A stretch of DNA of 64,000 nt from Pterobdella sp. o SKG-2022 (taxonomy: Eukaryota; Annelida; Clitellata; Hirudinida; Piscicolidae), in the NCBI GenBank assembly GCA_964035795.1, contig OZ038323.1:8099227-8163226 (forward strand), read 5' to 3'. The position numbers were made by a program, and so were the translations under genes. The notes under the pieces were generated by a model, which did no database searches, was not told the origin of the DNA, and was given only the letters and a program-made list of their open reading frames with translations. Position 1 is the stretch's first letter, and the number at the start of each line of letters is the position of its first letter. Shown piece by piece: positions 24,569 through 39,500 of this stretch.

Positions 24569-27500
24569 ACCATACCTCGAACCTGCTCTGTGGACTCTCA
24601 ATGCGACCAGAGACTGGGTCATTCATGCATCCATATGTACCAAGGCTGCGGCGCTGGCCTGTGTATGTGTGAGCCCAGGTTGCAGAGAATTGGTGCTGGA
24701 GGAAAGTGCTTTAATGGTAAGACACCACTGTTTGTTTTCTGATTTGATGTGAGTTTTCAGGCATCGTGTTATGTGTTTTATACTGTTTTCACCAAAAGTT
24801 TGGTTTTTCTCGTGTTTGTTGAATGATTTAGTGTGTTTAGAGATGTTATTTATTTTTCTTTTTTTTGTTTGATTAATATTCTTTATTAGTTATACTTGAT
24901 AATGTAAGATTGTTTTACGAAAGGTCTTTATCTTCAAGGGAAATAATATAAACACTGGATTTTGTGTTTAATTTTCAGGACTTGTATACATAAAATAGAG
25001 CTTTTTGGTTCTTTAAAATTGCGCAACCAAAACCCTTTTGAGAATGACTGACGGGTTTTTGAATATTTAAAATAGTAATTGCATGAAATGTTTCTAGAAA
25101 AATTAATTTTTGCATTCAGTTGAATAAAATGTCAGCCGTTTTATGAGAGGCGGTGCTGATCAAAATATTTGACTACTTTGAGAATGCTGTATAACTCCTT
25201 ATATCAATGAATATTATTGAACTAAAAAACTCAAAATTTCACTTTATGTTAATACTTTAATTTAAAAAATCTTCAATTGAACTTTGTATTTGATAAAAGA
25301 TTGAAAAATAATTGAAACTTATATTCAGTAAAAGTGCGGCCTTAAGAAATTGATTAATTTGCACTTTGTGCATAAAGATTTGATGAAGGCGAGAGTAAAA
25401 GCATAAAAAAACTCAACAAGAAGCAGTGATTAATACTTCTTCATTTAAAATTTTAATTTCAAAAAAGATGCACTGAAATGACTTCAAGTTTTAAAGTTAG
25501 AGACGAGCTTAAATCTTAAGTAATGGAATTTTAAAGTAAAAATTTTGCCAGTTTTAAGAAACAATTTAGTGATTAGTTATCCTTTCAACAGGGCTTTCAA
25601 TTTTGTGCACACTGCCAACTATGATCGGTGTTAGGTATTAAGATTCGCTTGGAGTTCCAAGGAAATGAAACATTTTAATAATGCATTGGAAAATTTATAT
25701 TTGATTTGCAAAAAAGAAAATTTAAGAAAAAGGTTTTAGGTTGATTAGCTGATAAATTGTCTAATATTTGCCCACACTGCCTTGAGCTGTATTCAAACAG
25801 ATTTGAAAAACAAAAAAAATTTCTTCTTCAATCGAAATGATCTTAAACTCTAACAAAAGTTAAGGTTAAAAACTAGTTAATTCTGTCGGTAACATAAAAG
25901 ACCCAGCTATTGGAAAACCTCTATTACAGCAAAGTTCTCAAAAAAAGAGGAAACCTTTAATGCCCTTATTTAGAGCATGTAAATTTTGTTTTTGAATTCA
26001 TTATGATCGGATGCAGTTTTAAAGCTGGCATTTTTCATCATTACGTCCTCAATTTATGGGGCATTTCATTTCCATTTTAGAATATTAAACGAGTGAGTTT
26101 TCTAAACCTTAAAATAATTTTGCTTTTTTAAATATCACGAAGCTGGAGAATCTTTGAGTGAGTTAAGAAATGTTAAATAAATATACGATATATCTATATC
26201 GATTAACCACCACCTCATGCCTCTCTCTCAATAAATCAATGGGTAAGACAAAAGTACCACTACTACTCCTACCACAACTAGCTGCGTAATTATCCTAGCA
26301 CTGAATAAACCAATGCATCCACAATACATTTTATCGTCCATTTCCGGAAATACCATACGGCGGTTTTTTTTCTTTTCACTTCTTCTGCTAATTCCGTGAT
26401 ATTTCATGTTGGAGCTTTATGACAATATGTAGGATTTCCTCCATGAATTCTGGCAGTTATTGGAAAGAAATAAAATTTCCCCTCATGATATTGGGAAGGT
26501 TTTTCACAAAGCTTCACTTATCTTTCATAATTTCACTGTTTTCTGTCTGCTTTATTAGTTAAAAAGTTACCATTTAAAATTAAAAACTAATATTAATATT
26601 TTAAACACTTGCTGTTTATACGTTAGTTTATCAAAAAATGAAAAAATGCTTTATTATATTATGTTTTTTATCATTTTTTTTTGCTTTTTTCTCCATGAGA
26701 TTTAAGTTTCTAATCCCTATTACTCAGATAATTTATCATTTAGGTCTCATTTCCATATTTATCTTGAAATATAAAACAAGCTTAATTATTTAAACATTTT
26801 ATTTTAATTCAATATATATTCAGGTTCCATTATGCCTCTAATGCTTTTAATTTATAGTGAAAGTCAATATGCTTTTCAAGATTTAAAATCGAGTTAACCT
26901 TGTGCGGATACTGAAACTATAAATAAGAATTCTATTTAACTCATTTATCCAGATTTCCAGTCAGTTAACTAGTTTTAAGTTTTCTCGCGAAATGAAATCC
27001 AAAAAAGGACGCACATTTAATCCAAAATTTCCGCATTTAAAACATTATATTCAACTGCTAAAAGTTACAAAAGCAATACTATCAATAAAAGGAAAGGAAA
27101 ATCACAACGGAAAAACCCCAAGAAATATAACACCGACACAAAAGGCTAGTTGAATCTATGGGAACACAAAAGACTCAATATTTCATAAGGTAGTCGCATC
27201 AGTAACAATGCTTTGCACTCCTAGCTTCTCAAAGTAAACAAGAAGGTACATTAAGGCCAATGACACAAGCTGCTTATTGCTTGGACACATAAATGATATT
27301 GGAGATGAGCTTCTTTTGATGAACGACTAAGCGAAATCTTAAAAAGAAAAAAGAAGGAAAAAAGAAGATGAAGAGTAATTATTTATAATAAGATGTAACT
27401 TAAAATGTAATTTTCATTGTTGAAATTATTTTTAAAAGCGATGAGTATCTAAAAATGAAAGTACATGAATTATGCCCATAATTGTAAGCAAAAAGCAAAG

Positions 27501-30500
27501 CAAAATGTCGTATTTTTGATGAAAAATTATTGAATTAAAATGTAGTATGTTTCATAGAAACATCTTGTGAGCCTTGGATTCTGACAAGTGTGGAGGGTAC
27601 CCTATTGAAAAAAGTTGTTTCGTGTTTGAGTCGAAAATGTTTGGGTCTTATCATTATTAAATATCGATATAGGAATATGTACTGCAAATTAGGAATAACT
27701 GTAAAATAAACTAATGAATAAAAATGTTATCGTGAATATTTTTAACTGTGAGAATAATACTCGATTGTTTTCCATAAATTCAAAACGTCATTTAAATAAG
27801 AATGCAGCATTTGAATGGGGGTTGTCAATGTGTTTCAAACTCCCTCAAATGGGTCCTTTAAAATCCCTCGAAACAGAAGCAAAATAAAAGTTTTTATATA
27901 AAACAAAGGAAACTGCAAATCATTGCACAAAACAGCTGAAAGAATATTTTCCCATTGTGATGATTAATTACTTGGGCTTGTCGAGGTAAGACTAGGCTTA
28001 AACTGCCTTTCGTGCAGTCATGAAAATTTTCGCGAATTTTTACAGAAAAATTTATTAAAAACTGAGTTTGATTGTATTTTTTTGATGGTTTTATTTTCAC
28101 TTTAGAAATTTTTCTTTTCGAATGACACCGACTAATGCTCAGCTATGTGAGCAGAATGAAAACTGATGCAGTTGATGCTACCTTGCTTCCTTCTTCATAT
28201 TAGTTTCACTACAAAACTCATCAAAGTATTAATTTGCAAAATAGTTTGTTGAATTATTTATAAGTTTTGCAAAAAATAATTTTATCTCCAGAACTAATTA
28301 ATATAAAAAACATTGGAATTTTAAAGTATCATTTTCTGTGGAAAGATTCATTTATAAGAGCAATTATTTTTCAATTAGTTTATTTTATTAACTTTCACTT
28401 CTTCTAATAATTAAATAATTTATCCATTTTTCATTCATTCTTTTTACAACTCACCCATCAAATCTCACGTAAAACTTTCAAAAGACGACGGTGGTTGAGC
28501 TGATAGTATGGCACAAGGTAAAGCAATATTGATATTAGTAGTGAAATAGATATTAGTAGTGAATATTGATATTAGTAGTGAAATAGATATTAGTAGTGAA
28601 TATTGATATTAGTTGTGAATATTGATATTAGTTGTGAATATTGATATTAGTTGTGAATCTTGTTAAGCAGCTTAGAGACGTTTGATTTACGCTTCAAGAG
28701 TTTAGTTAGCCTCTTCCATGCAATCTTACATCACACACGTGACCCCAACCCAGCCATAACTTTCAATTGTTCTGTCGTTAAAGTACCTTATAAGCTTGAT
28801 ATTGTTTAGTTGATAGTGTTATATTTGGATTATTTTTTGACGGTGTTATATTTGGATTATTATATGTTATATCGTACTTAATTGGGTGATAATTTGAACA
28901 ATGATTTATGAACATTATTTTTGAATTTAAAATGATTTTTTTCTATTTCTTTCAATAATTGAATTTCAGATACATTTATTATAGGTAGAAAGTAGTTATC
29001 ACATGAGTTGAATTTTATTATGAAACTTGAAGCAGAAAAAAGCTCAAAACCTGTTTTAATGTTTGTGAAAATTGTTTCAAATCTTTTTGAAATTTTGAAG
29101 TGCAGTTTAAAATAATGATATTTTGAAAAACGCTTTTATATTATCGGCTAACAATTTGATTTCAATATACTATATAAAAAATAAAAAAATGCACGAAAAT
29201 GCAACAATAAAATATACTCGGTCTCTAAAATTTTGTAAATTAAGGAAAATTGAGAATTGCCTTAGAACAAGGCAAATAAGCTAGAGTAGCGTTAAACCAA
29301 ATTCCCAAATGACCATCATATCTTGGCAAAAACTGTTAAAATTTCCAAATCCTATCAAATTTAAAAAAATTTCGTCGATTTCACGCTAATTGTTGGTTTA
29401 TTTTCATATCTCCTCATCATTAGAAAGGATTTTGGGAATTTATCGGGGATATAATGATGAAAAAGTAAAAATATTCACTTGTATACAGGAATATTATTTT
29501 TCTTGCTGCGTATTGTGAATAGCAATGAGGCACAAGAAAAAAAACTTTGAAAAGATTTTAAGACATTTAATAAAAGCAATAAAACTTACTTTTCTCGTTT
29601 TATTTCTTCATTAAAAGTTCTAATGCTATTAGGCGTCTGCGCAATTTTTGTTTGTTCATTTTGTTCACAAACATTACTATGAAGTTTTCAAATTTCAATG
29701 TTTAATATATAAAAAATTTTTTATCACCTTTTGAAGTATTTAGGATTAAGTTTTGCAAGTTTATTTATGGAAAACTTCGCGAAGATAAGATTCTTGGCAT
29801 AAATTTTTAATTTATGTGGTTTTAAGTTGAAAAACCTTCATTAGGCAAACAAATCTGACAGTGTTTATTTTTAGCAAGCCAATCATGCAACTTCCTGGTT
29901 ACAAACTCCCTAATTATACAGCACATCTCTACCGGAAACACGTGACTGATGTTAGACGCATGCTCCGTTACGCTTTGGCGCCTCTAATCGCAAGCGCTCA
30001 TTTTGATGTTTTATAGATGATCTTTGGCTCCCTCACACATCCATCTATTTCCCGTTTGGAATAAATTTCTTTTCTTGTTGCACAAATGATGTCAATTATT
30101 TAAAACATATTGTAAAAACTTCAATCAAAGTTGTGTGGTAATATTACTCTTGAGTGTTATATTATTATATATATTAATGGCATACAAACCAACAGTGAGG
30201 CAAGGAGGGGAAGTGTGTAATGTGGACAAAGATGTGTGCATAGCTGGTATGAGATGCATCTCGGATGAAGAAGAAGAAGAAGAAGAAGAAGAAGAAGAGG
30301 TAGAAAAAGAAGACGGCGACGAAAATGATGAAGAAGATGATGAAGAGGATGGAGAAAATGGAGTTGATGGCAGTGATCTGAGTGTAAATAATTTGAAAAA
30401 TAATTTAAAATTTATAAAGTCTGGTGATGAATTTAATGGAAGGAAAAACATGGAAATGATTCAAAGAAACAATAATGAAACGGAAGAAAAAAATGACGTC

Positions 30501-33500
30501 GATTTCAATAAGCAAAAAAATGGTAATTTTAATGTGAAAGTGAAAGTTAATGATGAAATAAAACATGATAAAACTTTTAATGAAAGTATTGGTGACAGAA
30601 CTAATAACAGTGGAAATTTTCAAACGATACAAACCATAAATATAAATTCAATAAGAGATACCATTATATCCAATAAGCTCAAACATAAAACCATTGAAAA
30701 AAGCTCAAATACTATCTATTCAACACCAAGCAAAAAACACCAACGTCTCAACAAAGCCACTAAGCCTAAAAGCACACAAACCTTGTCTAACAACAAGCTG
30801 GAAAAGAACAGAACGTGTAGATGCGGGAAAGACCTCCGCATGGAAGGAGGTTTATGCCGCAGCGATATGCAGAGAATTCTAGGCCAGAGTTGCGATCCTA
30901 AGCTGCATACCTGCCTCAGAAGAAGCGGTAAGAATGGGAGGCTTTTAGGCAGTTTTGCTGTATGTACATGCGGTTAGATGCAGGTCTTTATTGATTTTTG
31001 AGTTAGTTATGGGTTTTAATCGAGAAGAAAGATGGCTAAGGTGTTTTTTTATAAGAAAAAAACATAAATTTTGGTTATTTGAACTTCCTCATACAATGAT
31101 ACTTTGTGTTGCTTTGATTTTATTAAGCCAAATTCCCTGAAGTTTATTCAGACTCAACTTTTTTTAACCATAAATTTTTCATGTAATACCCATATTCATT
31201 ATCATAGCAATTTTATTCATTTTTGAATGAAAACACATTTATAAAAGGCATAAATACGTTTAAGATAATGACTGAAAATTGTTGCAGTTTTGTTGCTTGA
31301 AAAGACCAAGTGATTCACAGCCTGTAGTATACAAAAGCAATTATTTGGCAGTTTTTGAGTAGATTCATGACACATGTCAAAATAGGCTTTAGTGCTTTGT
31401 CTAAGTCTTTTAATTGTTCAGTAAATTGGTCGTTTGAATGATAATAGTAGAAGGGTATTTAATTGATAATGAACTTCAATAAAAATAAAAACAAATTTTA
31501 CTTGTGGTAAATAATTTATAAAACAAAATATATATTTTAATTGCTTCAAATAAAATTGTGATAAATAAAATTAAATAATGTTTCGAAAAGAATAAAAAAC
31601 AAATTATAACCACGAAAATTATAATAGCAAGAATATATTTGGCCAATAACAACAATAATTTATTTAAAATTCATAATAGAGGGTCCTGGATGACAAATTT
31701 ATAAAAATTTTGTTGAAACTCAAATTCAAATAAAAGATACTGGAATAAAACTATTAAATACATGTTGAAAACAAACTTATTTAAACCACATGCACAATAC
31801 ATTTTTTTTGTTTCTTAAAAATTTTTTGAAAATCTGGTTTTAAAATTTTAAATTTTTTTTCAAAACGCCATCTCAGTCATCGCGTGTTTGCGAAAAAGAT
31901 CAAAAAGAAAAAATTAGAATTAGAATTGGAATATATCTCACAAAAGAAAAAAGTTATATCAGAATTTTTCATAAAAAAATGCTCAAAATCATTAGAATTT
32001 GGATTATTTTGAAATATTGAAAAAACCACATGGTATAATATATAAAAAATACATATAATCACCGAATGAAATTGTAAAATAAAATAAAAAACATATAAAT
32101 GGATAAAAAAAAATCATGAGTCAAATGAATATATAAAAATGAATTAGAAAAAAAGCATTAGGTATCTCCATAACTTCACAACGAGCTAAAATACTTTTGA
32201 CGCCCCAATATTGAACTCTGGCGAGCATCAAGAGCTCTTGAGCATAGGTGCTCTATCCTATATGAAACTTTTTGGTGTTTTCGTGTAAAAAATTATTCGA
32301 AATTAAGAATGAAATTGTAAGAATATCAAGTTTAAAGTTTTTTTTATTATGGAAAATCCACAGTTTTTGGGATTTTACATATGATAAAATACACCTAACG
32401 TTTTAAATTTAGTCCAATTCTTCACTTAATGATAATCAATCGTCTTAAATTAATTACATTATCTACTGTATCAAGCACACCTCACCACCGTTCTTTCTTG
32501 GCACTACCTTCTAGCACCACCACCCGATAATACATAGGAATCACGTCCTATATGCCTTTTTGCATGCCTTTCATTTCACTCTCGCTTCAAAGGATCGCGC
32601 CATATTTCCTTTCTAGTTATACTTTTTGTTTAATTTTTCATCTTTTTTGGGTTTATATGTATAACCGAACCTTCACAGCTTCTGGACTGACCAGATATGA
32701 AGTGATGTGCGTTGTTGAGAAGGGCAAATGGATGGCAAGGGATTCGTTGAAGAAAGGGTCTGATGAAATGGGCGTGTGTAAGTGTGTGGATGGATTCAAA
32801 CAAGTTGGTCATTTCTGCACTAAATGTTAGTTTATAAACCTTTTTTTTGTTGTATTCAAAATTTCTATAAGCCTCAAAAATTTTAAAAGTTTTAAAATTT
32901 TGAAAATTGAATTTATTTGCAGAACAATCAGTTATCACAAATCCCCTTATGTTTTTTTTTTGTTTGTGATCGACAGCTCCAAGCTTGGATTTGTGTTTTG
33001 AAGTGTTCATTCATTTTAGTTTGTTTCAAATAAATTTCCAATCTATTTATCATACCCAGCTTCTTTGAACAGCTCAATTACTGTTGAAAGAGCGCTATAT
33101 GAACGTATATAATAATAATATTCAAAAAGCATTGGAGACAGTGACTGTCAAGTCATGAATAACATTGATAAAACTGTGTGCGTAAGTTGCTAACAATACT
33201 TCCTTTGAAACTGGATTTTTCCATAATTTCAACCAATTTAAATTTGTCTTTAACTATTAATAACGCTTGAACAAAGCTCAATTAAATTTTTTCATCTGAT
33301 ATATATCAAACTTTACTCCATCAGTAACCCTGATAATTTTCATATTTCTATGAAAAAATCCTCAAAAACTGAAATTCATTCCCAATAAATTATTTTCTCT
33401 ATGTTTCTTACTCATACGGCAAAATACACAACTTTCCCACAATTAATCATCTTTACAATCATCTTTACAAGCCTTTGCACACCAACTTATCGCAGTGACC

Positions 33501-36500
33501 ACTATGCATAAGCGTTGAGATTGATTGAAAGTCTATTAGAACTACACTAGAAAGTGTATAATAACAAATAATAATTGATTCTTATCAATTTATTATTTGA
33601 ATATTATTTTTAAACTTTTTTATTTAGCAAACTGTTTTTTAGATGAAATTTTTTGACTTTTTCATTGGTTGAGATTTGAGTTAGATAGAATAGGTATGAG
33701 CTATTAAATGAAATGGACACGTTTAGATTAATGAATTAACATTTTAAAGCTAAATTTATTTTAAAAAACTTTTTCTCATGATTGGAAAAAACGTATTTGT
33801 TTTTTTCTGTAATTTAATAAGATTCAAGCAATTCTAACTATCAACACTTGATCATGATTTAATTTAAGTTTTGAAAAACAATTTCTCAATTTTAATTTTA
33901 AAGTCTCATTTCATTAAATTTTCATTTTTTATTTGTCTTTCTGTTATCTTATTCACACTGAAGCAGATCAAAGGCACTGTAATGATGTAATTTTTTAAAT
34001 TAATCACTTTTTTGTGGGAAATATAACATAATACATCAAATTTTTTTGTATTATAATGCATTGAGAAAACACTAGTATTTGTCATTTTATTATGAAATAA
34101 ATAAATTTTTGAAAATATAAAAAATAAAATGTTTTAAATTTACTTTAAAATGAGGTTTTTGAAGTCTTATCATAAAACATTAAACATTTCAAAAATTACA
34201 GCCTTTTCTCTAATGCACCGAAATCCTCATTTTTAAGGCGAAAAAACAAATTTTTAGAAATATCTTTTTTTTTTAAAAAATAAACTAAAATAAAATTTTA
34301 TAATGAAGCTTTTTTGATTCAAATTTGAATTTACTCGATTTAAATTTGTCTTACTTTCATTTCACTTCTCATAAACATAAAAACAGACTTAATTTATATT
34401 AACATTCGTTTCATTTAAACAAAAATATCTGTACAACTAAACACCCAAAAACCAAGGGGGAGTGGGTGAAGAGGGCTGCAGAACCACTGAAAACTGCCAT
34501 AAGGGAGCTGTTTGCAACAATGGTAGGTGTGTTTGCCCACCCAACTACCAAGCTAGTGGTGGTCTTTGTGCCAAAAAAGGAGGTGAGTTGGTAGGGGTTT
34601 TAAAACATTTTTTAAGCTCATAGCTTGGTGTTGAAGGCTATTTTTAGGTTTTCATGCTATCATTAGGTCGTAAATTAGTTTTGGGTGGATTTTTAATAGT
34701 TTGTTTTATACATTTTGAAATTCGTTTGTGAGTGGAGGCGGTGACATAACCCCAATTACAAAGTTATTGTGAATAGATTGAGTAAGCGAAATAAAAAATG
34801 ATGGCTTAGATTCGTTTCAAAATTGATTTTATAAAAATATAATTTAGCAGAAATAAAAAAAAAATCAAATTATAAAAAGAGGATAAAATATTCGAATCTG
34901 AGAAAACAAGTCTTAGAAGACACTATTCGAATTTATTAAATTTTCGTTTGACGACTCTCTTTATTTGATTAATCGCCAGATAAAGGACTGGGATGGTGGA
35001 TGGATGAATGTTCTTCGTATTAATGTCTCTACAGATAGATGCGAGGAGTAATGGGCCGATAGATAGAAAGATGTATGGATAGATGGATGAGTAGGTAGAT
35101 GAATGAATAAATGGATGGATGAATAGATTGAAGATAGATAGAAGGATGGATGAATGAATGGATGGATGAATAGATTGAAGATAGATAGAAGGATGGATGA
35201 ATGAATGGATGGATGAATAGATTGAAGATAGATAGATGGATGGATGAATGAATGGGCGGATGAACAATAGATGAAAATTTGACTGATTGAATGAATGAAA
35301 AACGAATGATAGAAATTCGAAAATAATTGCTAGAAAATACTTTTATAGAAACTGAAGTAATAAATTTTGTTTCCAAATTTCTATAGTACTTTTGCATCAT
35401 TAGAAATTTTTCTCTCATTTGAGAAATCGTTCGTTCAAAATTTTGTTAATTGAGCATTTGTCAAAAATGTAATAATCATCCAAGACTTCGATGAAATGAT
35501 AGGCCAAAGTCCTTAGACTACTTTAAATTTCATCCAAGTTTTTCACGGCTTTATAGACATATTTTATTTTTGTTTAACGAAAAAGTAAATTTTAGTGAAA
35601 ATCGAATAAATTTGAAAATCTTTTCAAACTTTTTTTCGAACTTGAAAAAAAACCCAATTCATTGAAAATCAACTGAATAAAATGAAATTGCTTTAATAGT
35701 TAACAATCACAATAATCCTCAAAATATTTTAAAAAATTTAAAATTTTTATTGAAGCTCCACATATAGTTTCACCAAATTATGAGAATATTTTTCAACTCA
35801 AAAACAACTTCCACGAAACTTCAAATAAATTTCTTTCAAAATCTTATATAACTTTAAAAATGTCTTAGTCTCACTAATCATAAAGTTAATACTAAGTTTA
35901 ATGAATGGTTGATACCGAAAGAGCATAAACACGGGATTGCGCACATAAAGTGTGTGGGGATCTATAGTATTAAATGATTTTAACACTCCTATCAGCTTTC
36001 TGCAGTCGCTTAGTTTAACTCTCCTATTCATATTCCCTTCTGATTTTGAAGTTATTTCCAATATTTTTCATATAAACTTCCACTCAATTTTTCATATATT
36101 TTTTCTGTGTAAGGTTTATAAATAAAAAATTATCCATCATACTTCTTTCATAAAATATATCATCTAGACACTCGAAAACATAGAGCGCTTTTTTTACAAG
36201 TATGATGAATGGATTGAACAACCATGCGGTAGTAACTAGACTGAGAAAACAATGATAAAAACAACAATTAGAAGAACAAAATAAAATCAACGACAGCATC
36301 CATCATGAATACAGGCGCTGTTTTATTGAGACTGGACCATTCGTATGGATTACCTTTCCGAGTTTTTTCTCAAAACTTTTTCTTCTCTTTCCTCCAAAAT
36401 TGACTTTTTTTGGTTTTGATTATTGTTTTTGTCTGAATATTATTTTAAAATGTTTTCGATATTTTATAAAATATAATTTTTCAATTTTTTTTTTTAAATA

Positions 36501-39500
36501 TTTTTAAAAACCGTTTAACTTTTTTTATATTATTTTTAATTCTTCCAACTTTGCCATTTTTTTGATTATATTGATTCACTTTTAATAAATTATTAATTTT
36601 TAATTCATTAATTCCATTTGACGATTTTACACTTGAGATTTTTATTAATTTTACCATCATATCTTCTCTTGAATTATTTAGTGATTTTTTATGTACTTTT
36701 AAAGGGTAATCCTTGTATGAGCATGTCTTGTGGGAAGTAATTTTTTCGCACAATTATTCAAATTTTTTTTAAATAAATGTTTTTTTTGTTTGCTTTAACC
36801 TTCACTTATCTTTTAATCATTCATCTATCCATCATTTTTCAATTTATTTAAATAGGCTTTCAAACACTTTTGGAGTTAATTCAAGTGCTAAATTAAAGTC
36901 TAACATCCATCAATCACTTATCCATCTTTTCATTTGCCCATTCAACCATTCATTCATCCATTTATTCTCCATTCATGCTTTCATTCATTTATTTATCTTA
37001 TCATCCATCTATCTATTCATTCATTAATCTTATCATCAGATTATTCTTATATCTCACCGTCCATTCATCTTTGCGTCTAAATACTGATAAGTAGTATCAA
37101 AGTGAAAACAATAACTGCTTGATAAAAATTCTCTCCGATTCAAACCAAAAGCATAGGAAAAAAACATTATAAATTAAAAATCACAAAGACGGTCAAATCA
37201 GGAATTTTTTTTTGAGTTCGTTTGAGCAATAACTTTCTCAATCAATCATTTTTTAACAAGTTACTCTTACAGAAACTGAAATTAATGGCATTTTTTAATG
37301 CATTTCTGCGTTTTAAAGTTAATTTCTGTTTTTACTTTGTTTTAAAAAATGATTCACAATTCTAAACTGAATTCTATTGAAAATAATTAATTTTAATAAA
37401 ATAAAACGAAAAATACATCCAAATTCTACCACCGGCTTAAAGTCTTCAAAAACATCCTCTTCACCATCACTATCATCGCCACTCTCAAATCATCATCAGC
37501 ATCTGTTGCCTATGCCACAATGTCGCGTGCACCAGAGCATGAAATGCACCAAAAACACAGGGGCCTTGAGTCTCCAAAGATTGATACCACCATTTATTTT
37601 GTCACAAACCTTTTAATTAGAACGCCACCATCACTCATTTGAGACTGATGGCTTTATGGTGTGAGTGGTCGGTATTGCCATATGTTAAACGCTAGTTTTC
37701 ATGTCTCAACTTATGGGGTTTTAGTTGATTGACCTTTGAAGATTTTGCGAATTGAAGGGTGTTTGAAAAGCTTTTTGAAAGAATTTATGGCTTTGTATGC
37801 TTTGTTGTGGAAGTTTTTGAGACTTTTATGAATGATTCATTTAGGTATCATACATAGGTTCCAAGAAAGAGTTTTGTATGAAAAGAAAGTTTTCCAAGTG
37901 TTTAAGTGAATGCAGATTGAGAAAATTTGCAGAATACATAGTCATTTGAGAAGATGTTGAGGGAGTTGATTAAATAAAAGTGGCGAATAAAACAGAGAGT
38001 TGAAAAGTTTGAGACAAGCTGTGAGAATAGTTATTGATGGATTGAAGATACCTGCTTGGAAGTTGTTGAGGATGTGGGTGGTATTTAGAATTACAGTAAG
38101 TGAAAATCTGAGAAAAATATTCTATGTTAGATGGAGCTGCGGAATGAATGAAGGCATGAAGACAAATTGGTTTTTTTGAATGAGGAAAACACGTATAGAA
38201 GATTTATTTGATGAAGTGTTTGAAAAAAGGCAAAATGAAATTTTTTTCACAAATTGCTTCGAAAGCTCGGCTTGAAACGGTCACCCTAATAGAATTTTAA
38301 TGAAAAATTAGTAAAGCTTTTGAAAATGTCTTAATCCCTTTTATAAACATGAAAATAATTTAGAATAAAGTTTTACTTTTAATAAGTTATATTTAAAAAT
38401 ATTTTAAAATGGTAATAAATATATTTTAGTTTGGAAATGATAATTTTTTCTGTAAAAAACAGTTTTTAATGGTGATTTTTCCGAATAAGCTCTATTCAAG
38501 TGGTATCTGAGATAGTTTTTCTAGTATTTAGGAAATATTACTAAATTTTTATTATATAAAAATAAATATATAAAAAAAATTCACAATTAAAAACAAAACT
38601 AAACAAAATTTTTTGTCCTTTTTTATCAAAAACTAGCTGTGTTAAAAATCTGCACACAACCATCTGCTTTGAAAATAAATTTTTTTTTGAAAAATGACTT
38701 GTTGGCGAAGAGAACAGGTGAAGTTAAAAAACATTCAACAAAATGAATTTGAAGCCATGAATCACTTGTTGAAATTGAATGAAATCTTAAGAGTTAAAAA
38801 CTAGAATACAAAATTTAAGGTGCAAGATTCAAATATCGTCCTGGTTGAAACTACAGCCTAACTCAATTTTTTTCTTGTTGCATTCATTAATATCATCAAC
38901 TATGAAAAAAAATTTATTTAATAGCCTAATATGTTATATAAAACTCAGTCAGACAAGATTATACAATTTTAAAAAACAAAACTTAATTTACATTAAAAAA
39001 ACGCAAATTTTATTGCCTAAAACACATTAAATCAAACTTCCAAAAAAATTTAATTAGCAATGAAAAAATCTCAAATAAAAACACATAAGTTACTGAAGTT
39101 CAAACGTTCCAGAGAGTTAGTGAACGTATACACAGTAAAAAATTGTGCTACCTCATCTGAAGATGATGTTTGAAACCATTATACGCTTGCTATAATAAGT
39201 ATTGAAATACTCTAGCGTTCCTATCTTAATAATATAATCATTCAATTCTTTTTTTATATTGCTTCTCTGTTATGTTTCATCAGAGTAATTTCAAAGAGTA
39301 ACTTCACATTTTTTCCAAAAATTTTTTATTCCACCACACACGCAAACTAGCAACTTAATTTGGAAATTGATAAATTCAACTTTTCTGACCCACTTGATTA
39401 TGTACTTCATGAAATTACATTTATTAGTGTATGTAATTATACCGCATTGTCAAGTGCATCTTCAACTTTATAACACCACACCAGTAGCAAAAGCTTGGTG

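Noticed and set aside
33130..33180. Possible extra cysteine exon (GDSDCQVMNN and a strong gtaagt donor)
   Set aside because: Looks like half an EB module, but I could find no acceptor giving the required phase 1.
37377..37616. 79-codon frame with QCRVHQSMKC
   Set aside because: Two cysteines resemble a module, but no acceptor gives the phase needed to join it to neighbouring EB exons.
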